Positions 39,451 to 51,965 of a stretch of 64,000 nt of DNA are shown here, piece by piece. Origin of the DNA: Paralvinella palmiformis (Eukaryota; Annelida; Polychaeta; Terebellida; Alvinellidae); contig JAODUP010000316.1 of the NCBI GenBank assembly GCA_025642065.1, forward strand, positions 1 to 64,000, written 5' to 3'. The position numbers and the translations under genes were made by a program. The notes below the pieces were generated by a model. It searched no databases. It was not told the origin of the DNA and saw only the letters and a list, made by a program, of their open reading frames with translations. The stretch's first letter is position 1. Every line of letters begins with the position of its first letter.

Positions 39451-40117
39451 TGTGAACTCACTGGTACGTCGCTATGCTGTCTCTTCTTATAACGTAAATG
39501 TTAGTTAACACACATTTCCATACGCTTAACGTCTTTTGGGGATTAATAAATAATGTTTAAAGTAATACTATTCGGTGATCAACAATTTTAAGATTAACTA
39601 AGACATCTAAATAAACTGCTATTATAGATTTTGTTTTCCTTTTTTGGACTGAACACGTTAAACAACAATTGATATTATTTCATTATGGACATTATTGTTT
39701 GGCAATATATATTTGACAAATGTAAACAAATGTAACATGATTTTTATCAATGAGTATTCTGCTGTTTTTAATACAGTATACAAAAATAACGCTAGAGTGT
39801 CGCTATTAATATATTATTTAAAAATTAAACAATTCTTTATTGAACTATTTACTAAGTATTCTGTCGACAGAATAAGAAATAATTATTATTTTTCATTTTA
39901 GTTATCAATATCTAATGTCTAAACTATTCTTTATTTTGAGAACATTTCTAATATTAAACATTTCAAATCAGTAAAAAGGCAAAGCTTTTTAAATGTTTCG
40001 GTTCATTACTTGTAACGTAATTACTAATGGATTTTCTTAAAGAATTTCTTAAAGAATATCTACGAAGGCCTATTGCTTAAAGAGCTTCGTTGTAACATAA
40101 TTCCTGTAGACCAGATA
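39451..40117. other. Non-coding DNA
   Basis: Possible 3' untranslated region of the preceding LINE; nothing else seen. Confidence 0.45.
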
Positions 40118-40445
40118 TCATTAACTGGCGTAATAAACATTGCCACTCTAAACATGTCCCACGGACAATTGATTAAGACTGATTATGTTGTTGTCCTATT
40201 TAGTAAACGGTGTAATGGTCGTTAGTTGACAGACACAACACACTTTGTATTCCTGTCATGACTTAGGGACCAATTACTCATGTCGTCAATAGACTACTCA
40301 AACAGCGGTAACCGGATATGTCACACTGCTATCCGGTCCTAATCTATCTCGCTTCTTATTGGTAGTTTACTAAAAGGAAACTGGATTTCATTAGAGATAT
40401 CACATTCCTAGAGTTTAGTATCCTTTTCGTATACACTTATTGCCA
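40118..40445 (+). repeat. Dispersed repeat E, copy 2
   Basis: Partner of 17618-17950, keeping 'gacagacacaacacactt', 'ccaattactcatgtcgtcaa', 'ccggatatgtcacactgcta' and 'aaactggatttcattaga'. It ends at an (AAT)n tract. Confidence 0.75.
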
Positions 40446-40473
40446 TTAATAAAATTAATTTATTTTATTTTAT

Positions 40474-40520
40474 TACTATTATTATTATTATTAGTATAAT
40501 AATAATAATAATAATAATAA

Positions 40521-40555
<35 letters not shown>

Positions 40556-40556
40556 T
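40474..40556. repeat. (TTA)n / (TAA)n microsatellite with self-complementary halves
   Basis: TTA units (40474-40493), then TAA units (to 40520), then TTA units again (to 40553). Adjacent halves are reverse complements and can pair. Confidence 0.9.
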
Positions 40557-40735
40557 ATATAGAGCCTAATTTAACTTGGGTTGCAGCGAAAACATAATTA
40601 AAATATGCTCTAGCTCAAATACCATTCATATGTGGAGTCAACCCAATTAATTCCAATAGACTGCAAACTCTATGAGCTTTAACATTATATTTATTATCTA
40701 CATATAATAAAAAATAATTAATAATAATAATAATA
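40557..40735 (-). mobile_element. Short CR1/L2-like LINE 3' end (older copy)
   Basis: The minus-strand end here aligns with the 3' end of the longer LINE at 40736. The strings 'aaacataattaaaa.atg' and 'gctcaaata.cattcat' recur with the same spacing. It is therefore a 5'-truncated second insertion of the same family, with an AAT-type tail on its left. Confidence 0.45.
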
Positions 40736-42630
40736 ATTTATATGGCGCCTTATTCGAAGGCGTTTTACATTTAAAACATAATTAAAACATATTCTGAGCT
40801 CATATTGCTCAAATACATTTCATACATAATAAACTGGTTTAAAATTTTAAATACGCCAATTTAAATAAATGGGTTTTATGAACCTTAGTAAAGGTGTCTT
40901 TACTTGCTGCAAGTTTAATGTGGTTTGGCAACTTGTTCCACAGCCTGGGAGCTGATGCTAGGAAGGATTTATCTCCGTACATTGCTGTATGGCTTCTTGG
41001 TACCCTCAAAAGTGAATAGGACTCAGATCTGAGCATTCTCACTGGTATATAATATTCGATAAGATCGCTTAGATACGGTGGTGCTGTTCTATTCAATACA
41101 TTGAATGTATGAAACAGGATCTTATACAAAACGTACAGGAAGCCAGCGCATCACCAAAGGTCTGCACTCGCTCTAGGCAGTTTGTCAGAGAAATGGGGAT
41201 ATTATACAACAATGCATTGCAATGGTCCAGTCGATAAATAATAAAGGCTTGGACTAAAGTCTTGCATGTCTTATCATTTATGTACTTACGAATAAGTCCT
41301 ATATTTCTTTTTTGATAATAACAGAACTTACATATATAATTCACCTACTTCTCTATTACTTAAAGACATAGATTAATTTATATAATTGGATCCTACCTTA
41401 ATGCGAAGATTCTCAGTTTTCTTTACATGTTACTTGGATGAGAAAACAGTGCACTATGTCTTGTCCTTATTCAATTTCAGCATGTCGTTGTTCATCCACG
41501 TACTTGTGTCTGCAAGGCAAGCTTCAGTTGAAGATGAAATATCATCCCATGTATCGCATGTCTTTATAGTCTTGTGTATCATCGACGTAGCAGTGATATT
41601 TAATATTATGCCGTTTAATAATTTACCCAACCGGTTTGGTATACATACAGTGATTCTTTGATCCTAAAATGGATCCCTGTGGTACACCACAACGAAGACC
41701 TACATCTAGTGATGTTTTATCCGTCACTGAAACACATTGAGGTGAGGTATGTCTTTATCCAAGTTAAATCCTTTTGCTTGATTCAAAGGAGAATTCTAAA
41801 CGCTTCAGTAGAATTGGATGATCGATTACGTCGAAGACTGTAGATAAATCAAACATAATTAATGCAGTCATGGATCCTTCATCAAGAGCCTCAGCAATGT
41901 GACTGTGCACTTTCAAGAGAGCACTTTTTGTTGAATTACCTATATAATAAGCAGACTGATAAATGTCTTTGAGATCATTGTACTCTAAGCCTTCCCAACA
42001 CCTTTTCAATAAGTGGCTCGTATCAAACACAACAGCATCGCTGACTCATCCATTGACCTATTGATAATGGCTATTATCAGCGGTAGAAGTTGATCTACTG
42101 ATTTCTTCAAAGGCTCTGGGGAGTGGACCCAAGTCACATGACTTGTTCGGAGACTTGATTATTACCTCCTTGACCTCACCTTCAGAAGGAAGTCGGTCCA
42201 AATATTTCGAGCATATTTCCATTAAACATAATATCTGCATCCATGTGAATATTGCAGGTAGTATTTGTGGTATCCGAAATGATCTTATTCCTGGTGATTG
42301 TTGCTTTCCTCATGAAATAATTGCTGACCTTGTCTCTCATATAACATTACATCACCACTTATCTGATCATAAGTAGGGTGAAGATATATATAAATACAAA
42401 TAAGATATATATAAACACCAATATTTTTTTTCAATATATATATCATTTGTCTGGGAATTACTCATCCCAACAGGTAGTCCAGATTTGAATATTATTTCAA
42501 GGCCACCACTTCGTCTGCCACTTTTACGACGAATATAATTAAACTTACAACTCGTATGTATCAATTCATTTTTAATAAGCTGATTAGTGTCAGTTCCAAG
42601 CTACGTTTCTTTAAGTACTAAAATATCAAT
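40736..42630 (-). pseudogene. CR1/L2-like LINE, minus strand, endonuclease to 3' end
   Basis: Read from 42630 downwards. An endonuclease fragment comes first (LKET, stop in place of W, then CKFNYIRRKSGRRSGGLEII), followed by VKEVIIKSPNKSCDLGPLP (about 42170-42230). Reverse transcriptase block A is FDLSTVFDVIDH near 41820-41855, then GVPQGSILG near 41670, and the catalytic box YVDD lies at 41578-41589. The C-terminal region has YRLDHCNALLYNIP near 41200-41240 and SAPRLWNKLPNHI near 40925-40965. A 3' terminus with a GCGCC/GGCGTT-type hairpin and (AAT)n tail ends the element at about 40736. Part of the endonuclease and linker is deleted, and stops and frameshifts are common. The YVDD catalytic aspartates survive, but the copy cannot be active. 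Confidence 0.8.
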
Positions 42631-42863
42631 ACGTATTTACGCGAAATTCGCGACGTCACTGACTTCGCGAAAATATCACACGCGAATATAAATCTAGTTT
42701 CTGTGATTCATAAACGAACTTCCCATTTACCTGTTTACAGTACACACTTTGGCTTTCAAACATATGATTCAACATTTCGAGCCCACATTTAATGTTGCTT
42801 GTTCGAAATATCGACGCTGTACGCTGAGCCACTATTAAAGGTTTGTGTTCCTACATATTCATG
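42631..42863. other. Spacer between LINE and gypsy LTR
   Basis: No supported feature. Confidence 0.4.
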
Positions 42864-43540
42864 TGTTGTAGTGTTCAGGCGCTCACACATACTACATAAG
42901 AGGCACGCCGATGAATCCAGTTAATTGTATTAAAACATAACCTATAAAACTTTATTCATTCATTCATACCATATTATTCCGATATAGAATACAAATATAT
43001 TACATGATGATTCAAAACCCATTCCTTTATGGAATGCATAACATGATTAAAATGAAAATGAAATAACAGCAAACATTATGCATTATAACAATTACAACTC
43101 ATCCCACGTATTACACGATGGAATTCGGGACCAAAGTAGGGGTTGAGGCACAACAAATGGGCCTCACGGACCAACATAAAACAAGGGCTACAGTGTAAAT
43201 ACAAGAATAGAGTGGGAATTGGTATTGGCTATTATCGAAAGAATAAACCACACTAGTTTAGACGCTTTATAAACAAACAATGTTTCAACCAAATAAACAA
43301 TAGACTACAAATGAAATAATACTAGATAATCTAATGACTCACCAAGCAGGTTATTAACTGAAACGCAATTCCAAAGAACCGGATCTTTTTCACCATGGCA
43401 GCAAATGATCTATCAAAGAGATGCTTATGGCGTGGAGGCACACTGACAAAAAGAGCTACTACTGCCTAGTCATCCATGGTTGGCTGGAAAGAAAAACTAA
43501 AATGCGCCCTAGGAAATACCGACCATGTAAGACTGTAACA
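42864..43540 (-). repeat. Probable 3' LTR of a gypsy element
   Basis: On the minus strand a purine-rich tract (TCTCAAAGGGGGAAG, 43543-43557) is followed by TGTTACAGTC at 43540. The sequence then continues for 677 bases to a candidate end '..ctacaaca' at 42864. TG/CA ends, a polypurine tract, an AATAAAG motif near 42950 and the position just downstream of an integrase relic all fit a 3' LTR. The left boundary is chosen by terminal symmetry only, since no second LTR is present for comparison. Confidence 0.5.
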
Positions 43541-43705
43541 TACTTCCCCCTTTGAGATATGACGTCGTGGCATTTCTCAAGGTCACGATGAAATGAATAT
43601 TTATCTAAGAATCTTATTGACCAACTGTAACAGAAATTGTGACTTCATCTTGAAGATATCCAAATCGTAACGATTGACGGGTTTTCTCTGTTTACTGGAA
43701 CGTCT

Positions 43706-43883
43706 GGGACGCCTTCGTGGCATATAGGTAGCGTGTTAGACCACAGATCACTCCCACCCGTGTTCGAATCTAGGCGTTGTCATATCTGAAGGATGTTTCA
43801 TTGTTGATTTCGCTTCATTACCTTTGGAGGTCGTTCGGTCCATTTAGACTACCATGTGCACAAACGTGGCCGTAAAACATCAC
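43706..43883 (+). mobile_element. tRNA-derived SINE, copy 3, nested in gypsy relic
   Basis: The head reads 'cgtggcatataggtagcgtg' and box B 'gtgttcgaatc', with the same body as the other copies and a very short A/CA-type tail. TTACTGGAACGTCT (43692-43705) and TTATTGGAACCTCT (43890-43903) differ at two of fourteen positions and are most likely the aged target duplication. It lies between the gypsy coding relic and its LTR and is therefore younger than the gypsy insertion. Confidence 0.85.
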
Positions 43884-44870
43884 AATAATTTATTGGAACC
43901 TCTAACAGTTTGATATGGAACAGAACGAACAACTCTCTTAATTGACTTTGGGACGAATAACTGGATTTCGGAGCCGATGAGCATCAACTACCGGATTAGC
44001 TAAATGTAATGGCAATGACGTAGAGTTACTGTCTAATATAGCATGTGACACCTGTGAGTTGTACGTCTAGGACTAACCACTGATAATGTATCAACAGCAC
44101 ATCTGACACCACTAGGAGAACACGGAAGGTTGTCATGTATAATATCAGCTGATGATACAGTTTCAACAATATCCAGTAATTTGGGTTGTTCGAATACATA
44201 ATAATCATTACCGGAATCGGAATAAGAATTTGCTTCACTATCAACTTCTATTATGCAGTTGGGTTGAAGTTTTGGACTTGACTTAACTACAATTCGTGGT
44301 ACTTGGTTTGAGTACGGAGTAGCAGAATCTATTGGAACGAAAAACATTTCTATGCAAGATATTTTACTTTCCACCACTTTGTGGTTGCACGCAATCAACT
44401 GGAATGTTTGAATTAGGCTTCTCCATCACCACATATACAGTTTCTTTCCAAGTTTATTACTGCCAATATGACCAATATTTTTAATCAAGACTCGATCACC
44501 AGGTTGTAGTACAGTCTTTGTTTAATATCAGAAACAAAGTCTTCATATGAGTCAAATCTCTCGTCGAATTTGTGGATACAAAACTTGAAATCAATAGGCA
44601 ATATGGGAACTCGACTAAATAGTAATTGATATGGGGCATAATCTGTATCTTCATGAGGGGTGCAATTGTATTCGAATACAAGCGTATTGAGGTATTCCTT
44701 CCACTTGGATTTCTTGTCCTCAGTAAGTGTTCCGAACAAACCAAGACAAATTATCGTTTACATGATTCCATTGCTACAAGACATCAGGACAACATTGTGG
44801 CCCCCAGAAAGGATTTTTGATAATTCAACGCTAGAAACCACGTTGATCATATACTAAAATAGATTAACGT
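43884..44870 (-). pseudogene. Ty3/gypsy-like integrase C-terminal relic
   Basis: Minus-strand reading from about 44870. A degraded G-N-G-x-x-E-x-x-N block is followed by MFGTLTEDKKSKWKEY (from 44739), TLVFEYNCTPHEDTDYAPYQ and LLFSRVPILPIDF. That is the end of the gypsy integrase core, with its Y-N-x-T-x-H and P-Y-x-L-x-F signatures. After a frameshift comes a DRVLIKN-like region (only LIKNIGHIGSNK is clear, about 44465-44500), then EKPNSNIPV and a low-complexity C-terminal stretch to about 44000. At least one frameshift near 44490 and several stops disable it. The polypurine tract and probable LTR follow, with a SINE inserted between. Confidence 0.7.
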
Positions 44871-45097
44871 AAAGGAAATGTAGACAAAATTGATACAGCT
44901 TGAATATATCCAAGTGATATATCCAATGCGGCAAGCTCTCTCCTTCATCTCTAAACAGGTTTTATCGTTTGTTGAAACAGTATAGATATATTTCCGTGTT
45001 CTTCCTACGATAAAGCATACAACAAAACCTGTTAGGGGCGCCTTGACCCTGCGCGAATATAAACTATATACTACGGGAATTGCTTAAGGGGTGGGGA
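44871..45097. other. Non-coding spacer
   Basis: No supported feature. Confidence 0.4.
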
Positions 45098-45112
45098 TTC
45101 GCGAATGTAAGA

Positions 45113-45298
45113 TTGATGATGATTGATGTTTTACGGCCACTTTTGTGCACTGGGTAGGCTAAATGGGCCGAGCGACCTCCAAAGGTAATGAGACGAAGCG
45201 AAAGACGAAACAACTTCAGATATGCCCATGCCGGATTCGAACATGCGTGGTAGTGATATGTGGTCCAACACGCTACCGCTAGACCACGGAGGCGCCCC
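45113..45298 (-). mobile_element. tRNA-derived SINE, copy 4, with target duplication
   Basis: A well preserved minus-strand copy: tail 'tgatgatgattgatgtttta', body 'ggctaaatgggccgagcgac', and a tRNA-like head ending 'ctagaccacggaggcgccc'. TTCGCGAATGTAAGA at 45098-45112 and TTCACGAATGTAAGA at 45299-45313 flank it and agree at 14 of 15 positions, a clear target-site duplication. Confidence 0.92.
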
Positions 45299-45339
45299 TT
45301 CACGAATGTAAGAACACACTTGAAAGTATCTGTAATTAC

Positions 45340-45600
45340 AGTACCTTGGCATAAAGATAATCATCGCAAGTATGGCTCTATTCCTCCATGATTGAGCATT
45401 TAGACAACCTACTGATGTAGGCACCCCAACCTTCAAATCATTACGTGAAGAGTATATAACCTGTAGACTACGAACATTTATATTTCGTGATAAATCCCTA
45501 GTTGGTTTTCGACGAGGGCGCACAATAACTGTAATAGATTTAGATCTGAAATCGGAAGACGATGTATTAACAATGGTTTTAATATTAGACAAAACCTTTG
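45340..45600 (-). pseudogene. LINE endonuclease N-terminal fragment
   Basis: Minus-strand translation gives RRKPTRDLSRNINVRSLQVI followed by VGCLNAQSWRNRAIL. The latter is the recognisable start of the apurinic-type endonuclease of CR1-like LINEs (usually '..NAQS.RNK'). The frame then degrades and ends at the SINE side. It is related in style to the endonuclease fragments at 42.5, 49.9 and 54.6 kb. Confidence 0.6.
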
Positions 45601-47514
45601 CCGGTTCACTGTTAGCTAGAGAAATAAAGCTACTGACAGTTCTCCACGTCTTCAGAGATAAGCAATTACCCTGTGGCCTGGAGCGGTTAATCTAGCACAT
45701 TTAATATGCATAATTAATTTCTGCATCAAATGTCTATGCCAAGATATCCAAACAGTGGGTTTTTTTTCATCACATTTGGACTCCAACCTTTAATAACACC
45801 TGGACTCAGCAGAGATATACATATCAGTGAGGGTTGATTGTCTAAAAGAACTTTACAACACCTTACAAACGTATATTGCTCTAATGCTGGAAGAGCAAAG
45901 TAAACATTTCACAAATAGGTGCTGCGAGTAATGCGAAACTGGTACATTTTAAGCAAGTTCGACTCTTTGATTAAATAGCTGCACTTGCTGTATATTATTT
46001 CAATAATACATTACGAACACACATTGTCTATTTGTTAGTTTAGTTAGTTACAGTCATAGTGGGTTCCTACTTGTACATTTGGCATTTTTATAGTATTCAA
46101 AGACAATGACAGTTAGTTTGATAACAAAGGCATCGTGGTATTTATTATATGTTTATGCTAACGGGGCATTTTGGCCCACCAATTCATATCACACAAAGTA
46201 TTATGACACTTTTAAATTATGTTTTCTACGACTAGATACTCTCCATTTCAAAATAGTCGTGTTCCAAGAATATCACGGAAATTGGAGACATCCATTTCAT
46301 GCCTTGTTCGTGGCTTTATTCTGACAACACTTTAGTGTTTAGAATTTATGAATAACAAATTTCTCTTGAATTTTCAGCAATTGTAATCTTATCGTGTCTT
46401 TTATCCGAAAAAATGTTTTTTTTTATAATTTTCTAAACTTTAATAACACCTTAGGGTATACAATGTGAATTTTTAAAAGAACTTTCAAAATTCAAAGTTA
46501 TTCCAATCTAAACAAAGAAAAATTTCAAAATTTGGGGTTTCGAGTTCAAACTGGTCATTTTTAAACAATTACCTTTTTTAAAATAGTCACCTGCATAATT
46601 TTAATAAAGTCTTGAAAACTTGTTAGTTATTTAGGGTTTTCAGTCATATGGGGTTTCTTTTAATTTGGAAATACAAAACAATTTAAGTTGTTTTAAAAAA
46701 TCTGGTAAATTTTAATATTTATGTTCCCTTTTACAATTTTATCAACGTATTAGACACAAATTAGTTTGACTAAACTTAAACAATGATTTAATATATAAGA
46801 TGTTATTCATATCAACTAAACATCTTCTGCTCTGGTTAATCGTTCAGAGGTTATAATTCATAAATTATGGATATCAGTGTCATATATCCCGAAGACAACA
46901 AAAATGATGATAATGTTAAACTGTACAAGGTTAAACTAATGTAACAAAATATAAACACGTAAGGCGTTTTATTTTACGATGTTATTATTATTATTTTTCT
47001 ATGATCTTGAGCTCTAAATAAGTCCATAATTAAATAAGTGTTCCTCTTTAGGAATATAATTAAAGAAAAAGGGGTCGGAAAATGGCTACATGTTTAATAA
47101 GATTGATCGAATATTGTCCTAAATCTCTGTAGTTTTTTTTTAATACTTTGATAGGCTTAATAACTATGGTCAAGCCCTATACAGCTCAATGCAAAAGGAT
47201 GAAGCATTCTCACCCAACTCCTGAGATTAGACTTCCATTCCCAGTGATACCTCAGTTTGCGGGACTGTTCAGATAGCGTGCATCTTCTATCTCTCGTGAG
47301 AGGCCCACGGTACACTGATGATCAAAGGCTGTTCATGACATGGAAAGAGGAAAACTACATTGAGAAATAAATACCTTAAAAGTTTATTAAAATACTGGAG
47401 AATTTAATAGAATTTGAATAATAGTCAATGATCAAAAAAATAGTTACCAATTGGTGAAGTTAATAAATCAATTCAATAATTGAAGAAGAAATACTGACAA
47501 ATGACACATTTATG
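45601..47514. other. Non-coding DNA with repeat G copy 2
   Basis: No gene. The block 46831-46910 is the second copy of repeat G. The section 46380-46760 is rich in oligo-A and oligo-T but has no period. Confidence 0.5.
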
Positions 47515-48005
47515 TTTGATCTAATAAATAGGTCGTGCCATACTAACCGGTAGGTAGCAAAGCATATCTTTGAGAACATCGGTGAGGAGGTCAGACGTTC
47601 TCGAATCATTAAATCAGATACAGTAATACACTAATACCATAGTGAATGGCCCAATGTTCTGGATAATTAAACTGAACGTTGTTACTAACAAGCAATTTGA
47701 CGTCGTACTAAAGAAGATATAGTCGCGGTTTTGTTTCTATAATAAAAGGTGGTAAAACAGAGAAGGGACCGTCGTAAGATATATAACAGGAAATATAAGA
47801 AGATAGTAAAAGACGGAGAAGATGACGTCTAAATATAGAAAGTCGTTGTAAATGTTGACCATCTTCAGAAAACGAAGCCAATTTCAAGATTGATGTTAAC
47901 AAACAGAAATAGAAATGGTACATGACAGCTGTTATCAGTAGATTATTATAGCAAATGAATGAAGTACATTTAATGGATAAGCTACAAGTTGATAAGTGAG
48001 ATATG
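47515..48005 (+). repeat. Dispersed repeat F, copy 2
   Basis: Partner of 22490-23240. It is shorter through internal gaps and, like its partner, ends just before a long dinucleotide tract. Confidence 0.6.
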
Positions 48006-48018
48006 TCGACGGTATATA

Positions 48019-48175
<157 letters not shown>

Positions 48176-48289
48176 AGCTGTGTATAATAAGGCACAGGCA
48201 CAGAATCTCGAACCGTGAATTCAAACTCTGGACGTTTCTTCAGGGGACTGAATACTGAGTGAGGACTTTTCTTGCTGATGAATGTGTAA

Positions 48290-48420
48290 TGTCTCACCAG
48301 TCCCTAAGCGGCCAGGCAAAAACAAAAAGCGAATCACCTACAGCCGTGGAGTTTCGGAGTAGAACACCCAAGACTGAATCCAGAGTGGCGACCTTTCTGG
48401 ATGTGTAGTAGAATACCAAA
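48290..48420 (+). repeat. Dispersed repeat I, copy 1
   Basis: Shares 'aaaagcgaatcacctaca' and a downstream 'atccag.gtggcg' with 51785-51880. Confidence 0.5.
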
Positions 48421-48439
48421 GGCACAGAAAATCAACATA

Positions 48440-49145
48440 TCTAAATATCCTTCAAGACCTTCCTCCATAAATCTAAATCTAAATACAATTATACATACAT
48501 AAATCTAAATATAAAATGTTCTATACTTCCATATATTGATAAATATATGCGTAGACCTATACATGCGTCTGGGCCACTCATCAGCCTGTGGGGCCCAGCT
48601 ACTTCGCTTTTCGTACGCGACAAATATGTCACGCCCACAGGGAAGGAGTTGATGTATGCTACGCACAAAATGTTGAAGCAAAAATAAAAAGTACCATTTG
48701 ATACCACAGCTCGCAGTTTATAAAATGTGCATGTGGTTCAATAGTAAATTAACATATATACAAGATAAATATTTTGACACCACAGTTTACAATGAGCAGT
48801 AATTTGCTGTGGCTCAAAGGTAACCTATACATAAAAACATTTCGATACCACAGATGCTGATCTCAGCTCCAATCTGGGTTCGAATAGCTAAACAAAGCCT
48901 AACTAAATCAACCATACGGAAAGAGCTCCGGCGGGTTCGGCGTCGTAAATTGTTTGTTTGATCCGGATAAAAGCCTATCCCTTTTATGGGCCAACCAACA
49001 TAACAGTTTCAGTTGAACGCACGACATAGGTGTGTCGTGTACACTACCGGCGTCGCCAAGTTGTTAACTGATCAAGATGAAAATGTGTGGCGTTCATGAA
49101 CTCTCACGCGCTAACGAACATAACAGTTTCAATTGAACCCCAAGG
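48440..49145 (-). repeat. Repeat A, longest copy (A5): LTR-like part plus module 3
   Basis: On the minus strand the copy begins with 'ctgttatgttcgttagcgcg', passes an LTR-like core, 'gctgagatcagcatctgtgg' and 'tatcgaaatg', then the module 3 hallmark 'gtcgcgtacgaaaagcgaag', and ends near 48440. The LTR-like core is present twice in tandem: 'cggcgtcg' at 48938 and 49048 gives a 110-base period, and 'aacataacagtttca' recurs likewise. No protein is visible. It could be a small non-autonomous LTR element or a gypsy leader region. Confidence 0.6.
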
Positions 49146-49466
49146 TGTTTTATATACATATAGATATACATATTATTTCTATATTTGTTAAAGTTAAGTG
49201 TATTCGTCAAAACAACTTTACAAATGACACTTACAAATCAATACTCCGTTCGGTGTTTATTTCTAGTTAAAGATTTTTATTATGGTGAATTTGAAATACT
49301 AAGTTGGAACACTATTGACATAATCGTCATTCAGATGACAATTGTGATGTACCTTATGAACTTGCTTATCTATTTTAAGTTTAAATTAGTTCAAAAATAC
49401 AAAATTTTTAGATTTATGAAAATATAAATTGGTGGATGTAAAGAATTTTCGGGGTGTTTAGGTGTT

Positions 49467-49518
<52 letters not shown>

Positions 49519-49834
49519 TATTAATTTAATACCTTTTACACTGGCATGTAATCAGTTTGGCGAGTTATCTAATGTTGCATAATACATAAACCTGAAACTC
49601 TTGGTGTTACGAACATTTGGCTAACTAGAAGTGTTCCAAACCACAAACATTTTCGCCAAGAGACACCAGATGGGTGGGTATTTATTAGATTATCCAACTA
49701 GAACCCACAGAAAGGTCTGGGCAGTCGTAATTTGTGATTTTTGAAGTGTGAATCCATTTATCACGCTTTCAGGAACAAGCTCTTGACAATTTCAACTCAC
49801 TTTATGTATCTGGATAGTAATAAGTGTTAGTGTA
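49146..49834. other. Non-coding DNA with (CA)n
   Basis: (CA)n lies at 49468-49514. An 80-codon AT-rich frame at 49185-49427 has hydrophobic character but no motif, and I do not call it a gene. Confidence 0.5.
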
Positions 49835-50345
49835 TCTACCGATTACAGCCAGCTAAGATAAATGATCTAAAAGCTGCCGAATTCTTCCCAACATTTTCGA
49901 ACTTTCTTCAAACTCCGGCTACCAACGGCGGTTTTTCATCGATCTCAGCTGATTTCAATATGTATTGGGATTATCTGGGGGATACACGTACGTAACAACT
50001 GTCAATTTCCGGCAGCATGTGCAAGAATACACAAATAGTCACCTCTTAGATCTTGTTTTCTCCCGTGAAAATGCTAATTTGATCAAGGATGTGTTTGTAT
50101 CGCCCATTAATTATTGATTAATGTCGATACATCATTAAAGAAATAATCTGTTTTAGATAAGGATAGTTCATATAAGGAATACATGTTGATTAGCAAGGAT
50201 CTTTTTGCTGGAACGCTATCCTAGTATATTAAAAGACCTCGTCGATTAATGTGTATCCCAAGGGAGAGGGGAAATATTAAGACAGAAGAGACCCAAAAGA
50301 GATTATCGTCCTGTGGCATTATTTTACAACTACGTAGCGTTACCT
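49835..50345 (+). pseudogene. LINE endonuclease C-terminal relic
   Basis: The translation begins YRLQPAKINDLKAAEFFPTF and then gives SADFNMYWDYL, the endonuclease 'G-D-F-N' motif with G changed to A. A frameshifted HLLDLVFS-like stretch follows near 50040-50075, and DYRPVALFYNYVA lies near 50295-50335. The order matches the second half of a LINE endonuclease and the linker to reverse transcriptase. Multiple stops make it dead, and no polymerase follows. Confidence 0.6.
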
Positions 50346-51784
50346 ATAGCGGTATATTGATAAAACAGCTAAATATGTTTTTTCGATAGTGACAATGAGC
50401 TAAATCTTCCTTGAAATATATGTATTATTTTAATGCTGATATTCACCTATGGATTTCTCAATATTTAGGGATAATTTCAACAACTTTATTAACTCGAATA
50501 AACACATTGCATCAACAAATATCGAACCACTTACCACCATATAGAAAACATCCGCTGTATAAAACTCTGCTTGATACAATAAATGCCTTTTAGGAATTAG
50601 TTCTTAATGTATATATTGACATGAAACTAATGCTGAATAAATGCTAGCTAGTACATTTTACATTGAAATGTAAATATTTACAGGGTTGTTGCAATTGTTT
50701 TTCAACTGTTCTAAAATGATATAAATATATATTTATTGAATAATAATTTAAATTAACCACACATATCTTAATACTAAACGAATTACCGGAATGACACAGT
50801 CTAGGTTCAGATATGAAATAATAATACGTTTCAGCTGAACACAATAATCCTCTGCAGCTAGTACTACGTCATCTATTATATGCAGCTGACTAGTATCTGC
50901 AATTTTGCTGATTAGCAGGTAAGTTTTATTTTTCAGCTAACGTGCTTGAATGTTTCTCAGTTATACATAACAACCCCTTTTGAACAGATGTTCATGCCAA
51001 TTTGAATGATGTACTATGTTTGTTATCTGATGTACACAAAGTACAAAAAAGACAACACTAAATATTCAAATAGCAACTTTATATTAACACTATCATAACA
51101 TATATATTTGGTGTCTTCATTAGAACGGCATAAAGTGTCTATTTGTGATGAATAGAGATCTAGGCCTAAATTAGCAACATCAGGTACACCTTTATCAATG
51201 ATGTTAGGTGAATACTATTAGTTACATACTACCACTAATTTAATATAGCAATGTATAAACGTTCTAAGTACTACTAATCAATACACTGTCAATTTACACT
51301 CTCAATAGGTTCGTTTACTTGTAGTAAAACAGTTTTAGTATTTCTAGTATACCACCATTGACGTCATACAGTTCAATTATATTCTGAGGTCATGACGTAA
51401 AGGAAGTGGATATCTATTTTGGTCAATAGTCTATCGTAAAATGTTGTGCTACTGAAACTAATAGAATAATGACTCTAGTTAGTATTACGTGTCATCGATG
51501 TGTCCATTGTCTTGGCAATTTGGTTCCATACTTAACTGTGCCACATTATGTTATGTCTTGCAATCAGTTAGTGATTTGATAATACTAGGACAACAATAAT
51601 CACGCATCCATTGCAAGTTTCAGTTTATGACAATACTGTTATGTAATTTAAATACTATAGATGTAACCCATTTATCTTTCTCTTTGATCAACTGTCTATG
51701 GTTATTATTAGATTGGCATAAACTAGGCTTTAGTAATATTTAAATCTTGATCCAGAGTAGTGACGTTTCATGCTAAGAGACGAC
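50346..51784. other. Non-coding DNA
   Basis: No supported feature. Confidence 0.5.
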
Positions 51785-51880
51785 TATGCAATAAAACTCT
51801 AAAAAGCGAATCACCTACACCTTCCTGAGATTAATACCCCTAGGTCAGATAATCCAGTGGCGTGAATATTTAAGTGCCTA
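51785..51880 (+). repeat. Dispersed repeat I, copy 2
   Basis: Partner of 48290-48420, again ending just before a dinucleotide tract. Confidence 0.45.
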
Positions 51881-51885
51881 GGCAG

Positions 51886-51887
<2 letters not shown>

Positions 51888-51963
<76 letters not shown>
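51888..51963. repeat. (TA)n microsatellite
   Basis: Pure TA over about 75 bases. Confidence 0.95.

Positions 51964-51965
<2 letters not shown>

Noticed and set aside
49185..49427. Hydrophobic 80-codon frame
   Set aside because: AT-rich DNA readily yields F/I/L/Y/K frames of this length. There is no start context, motif or neighbour to support it.
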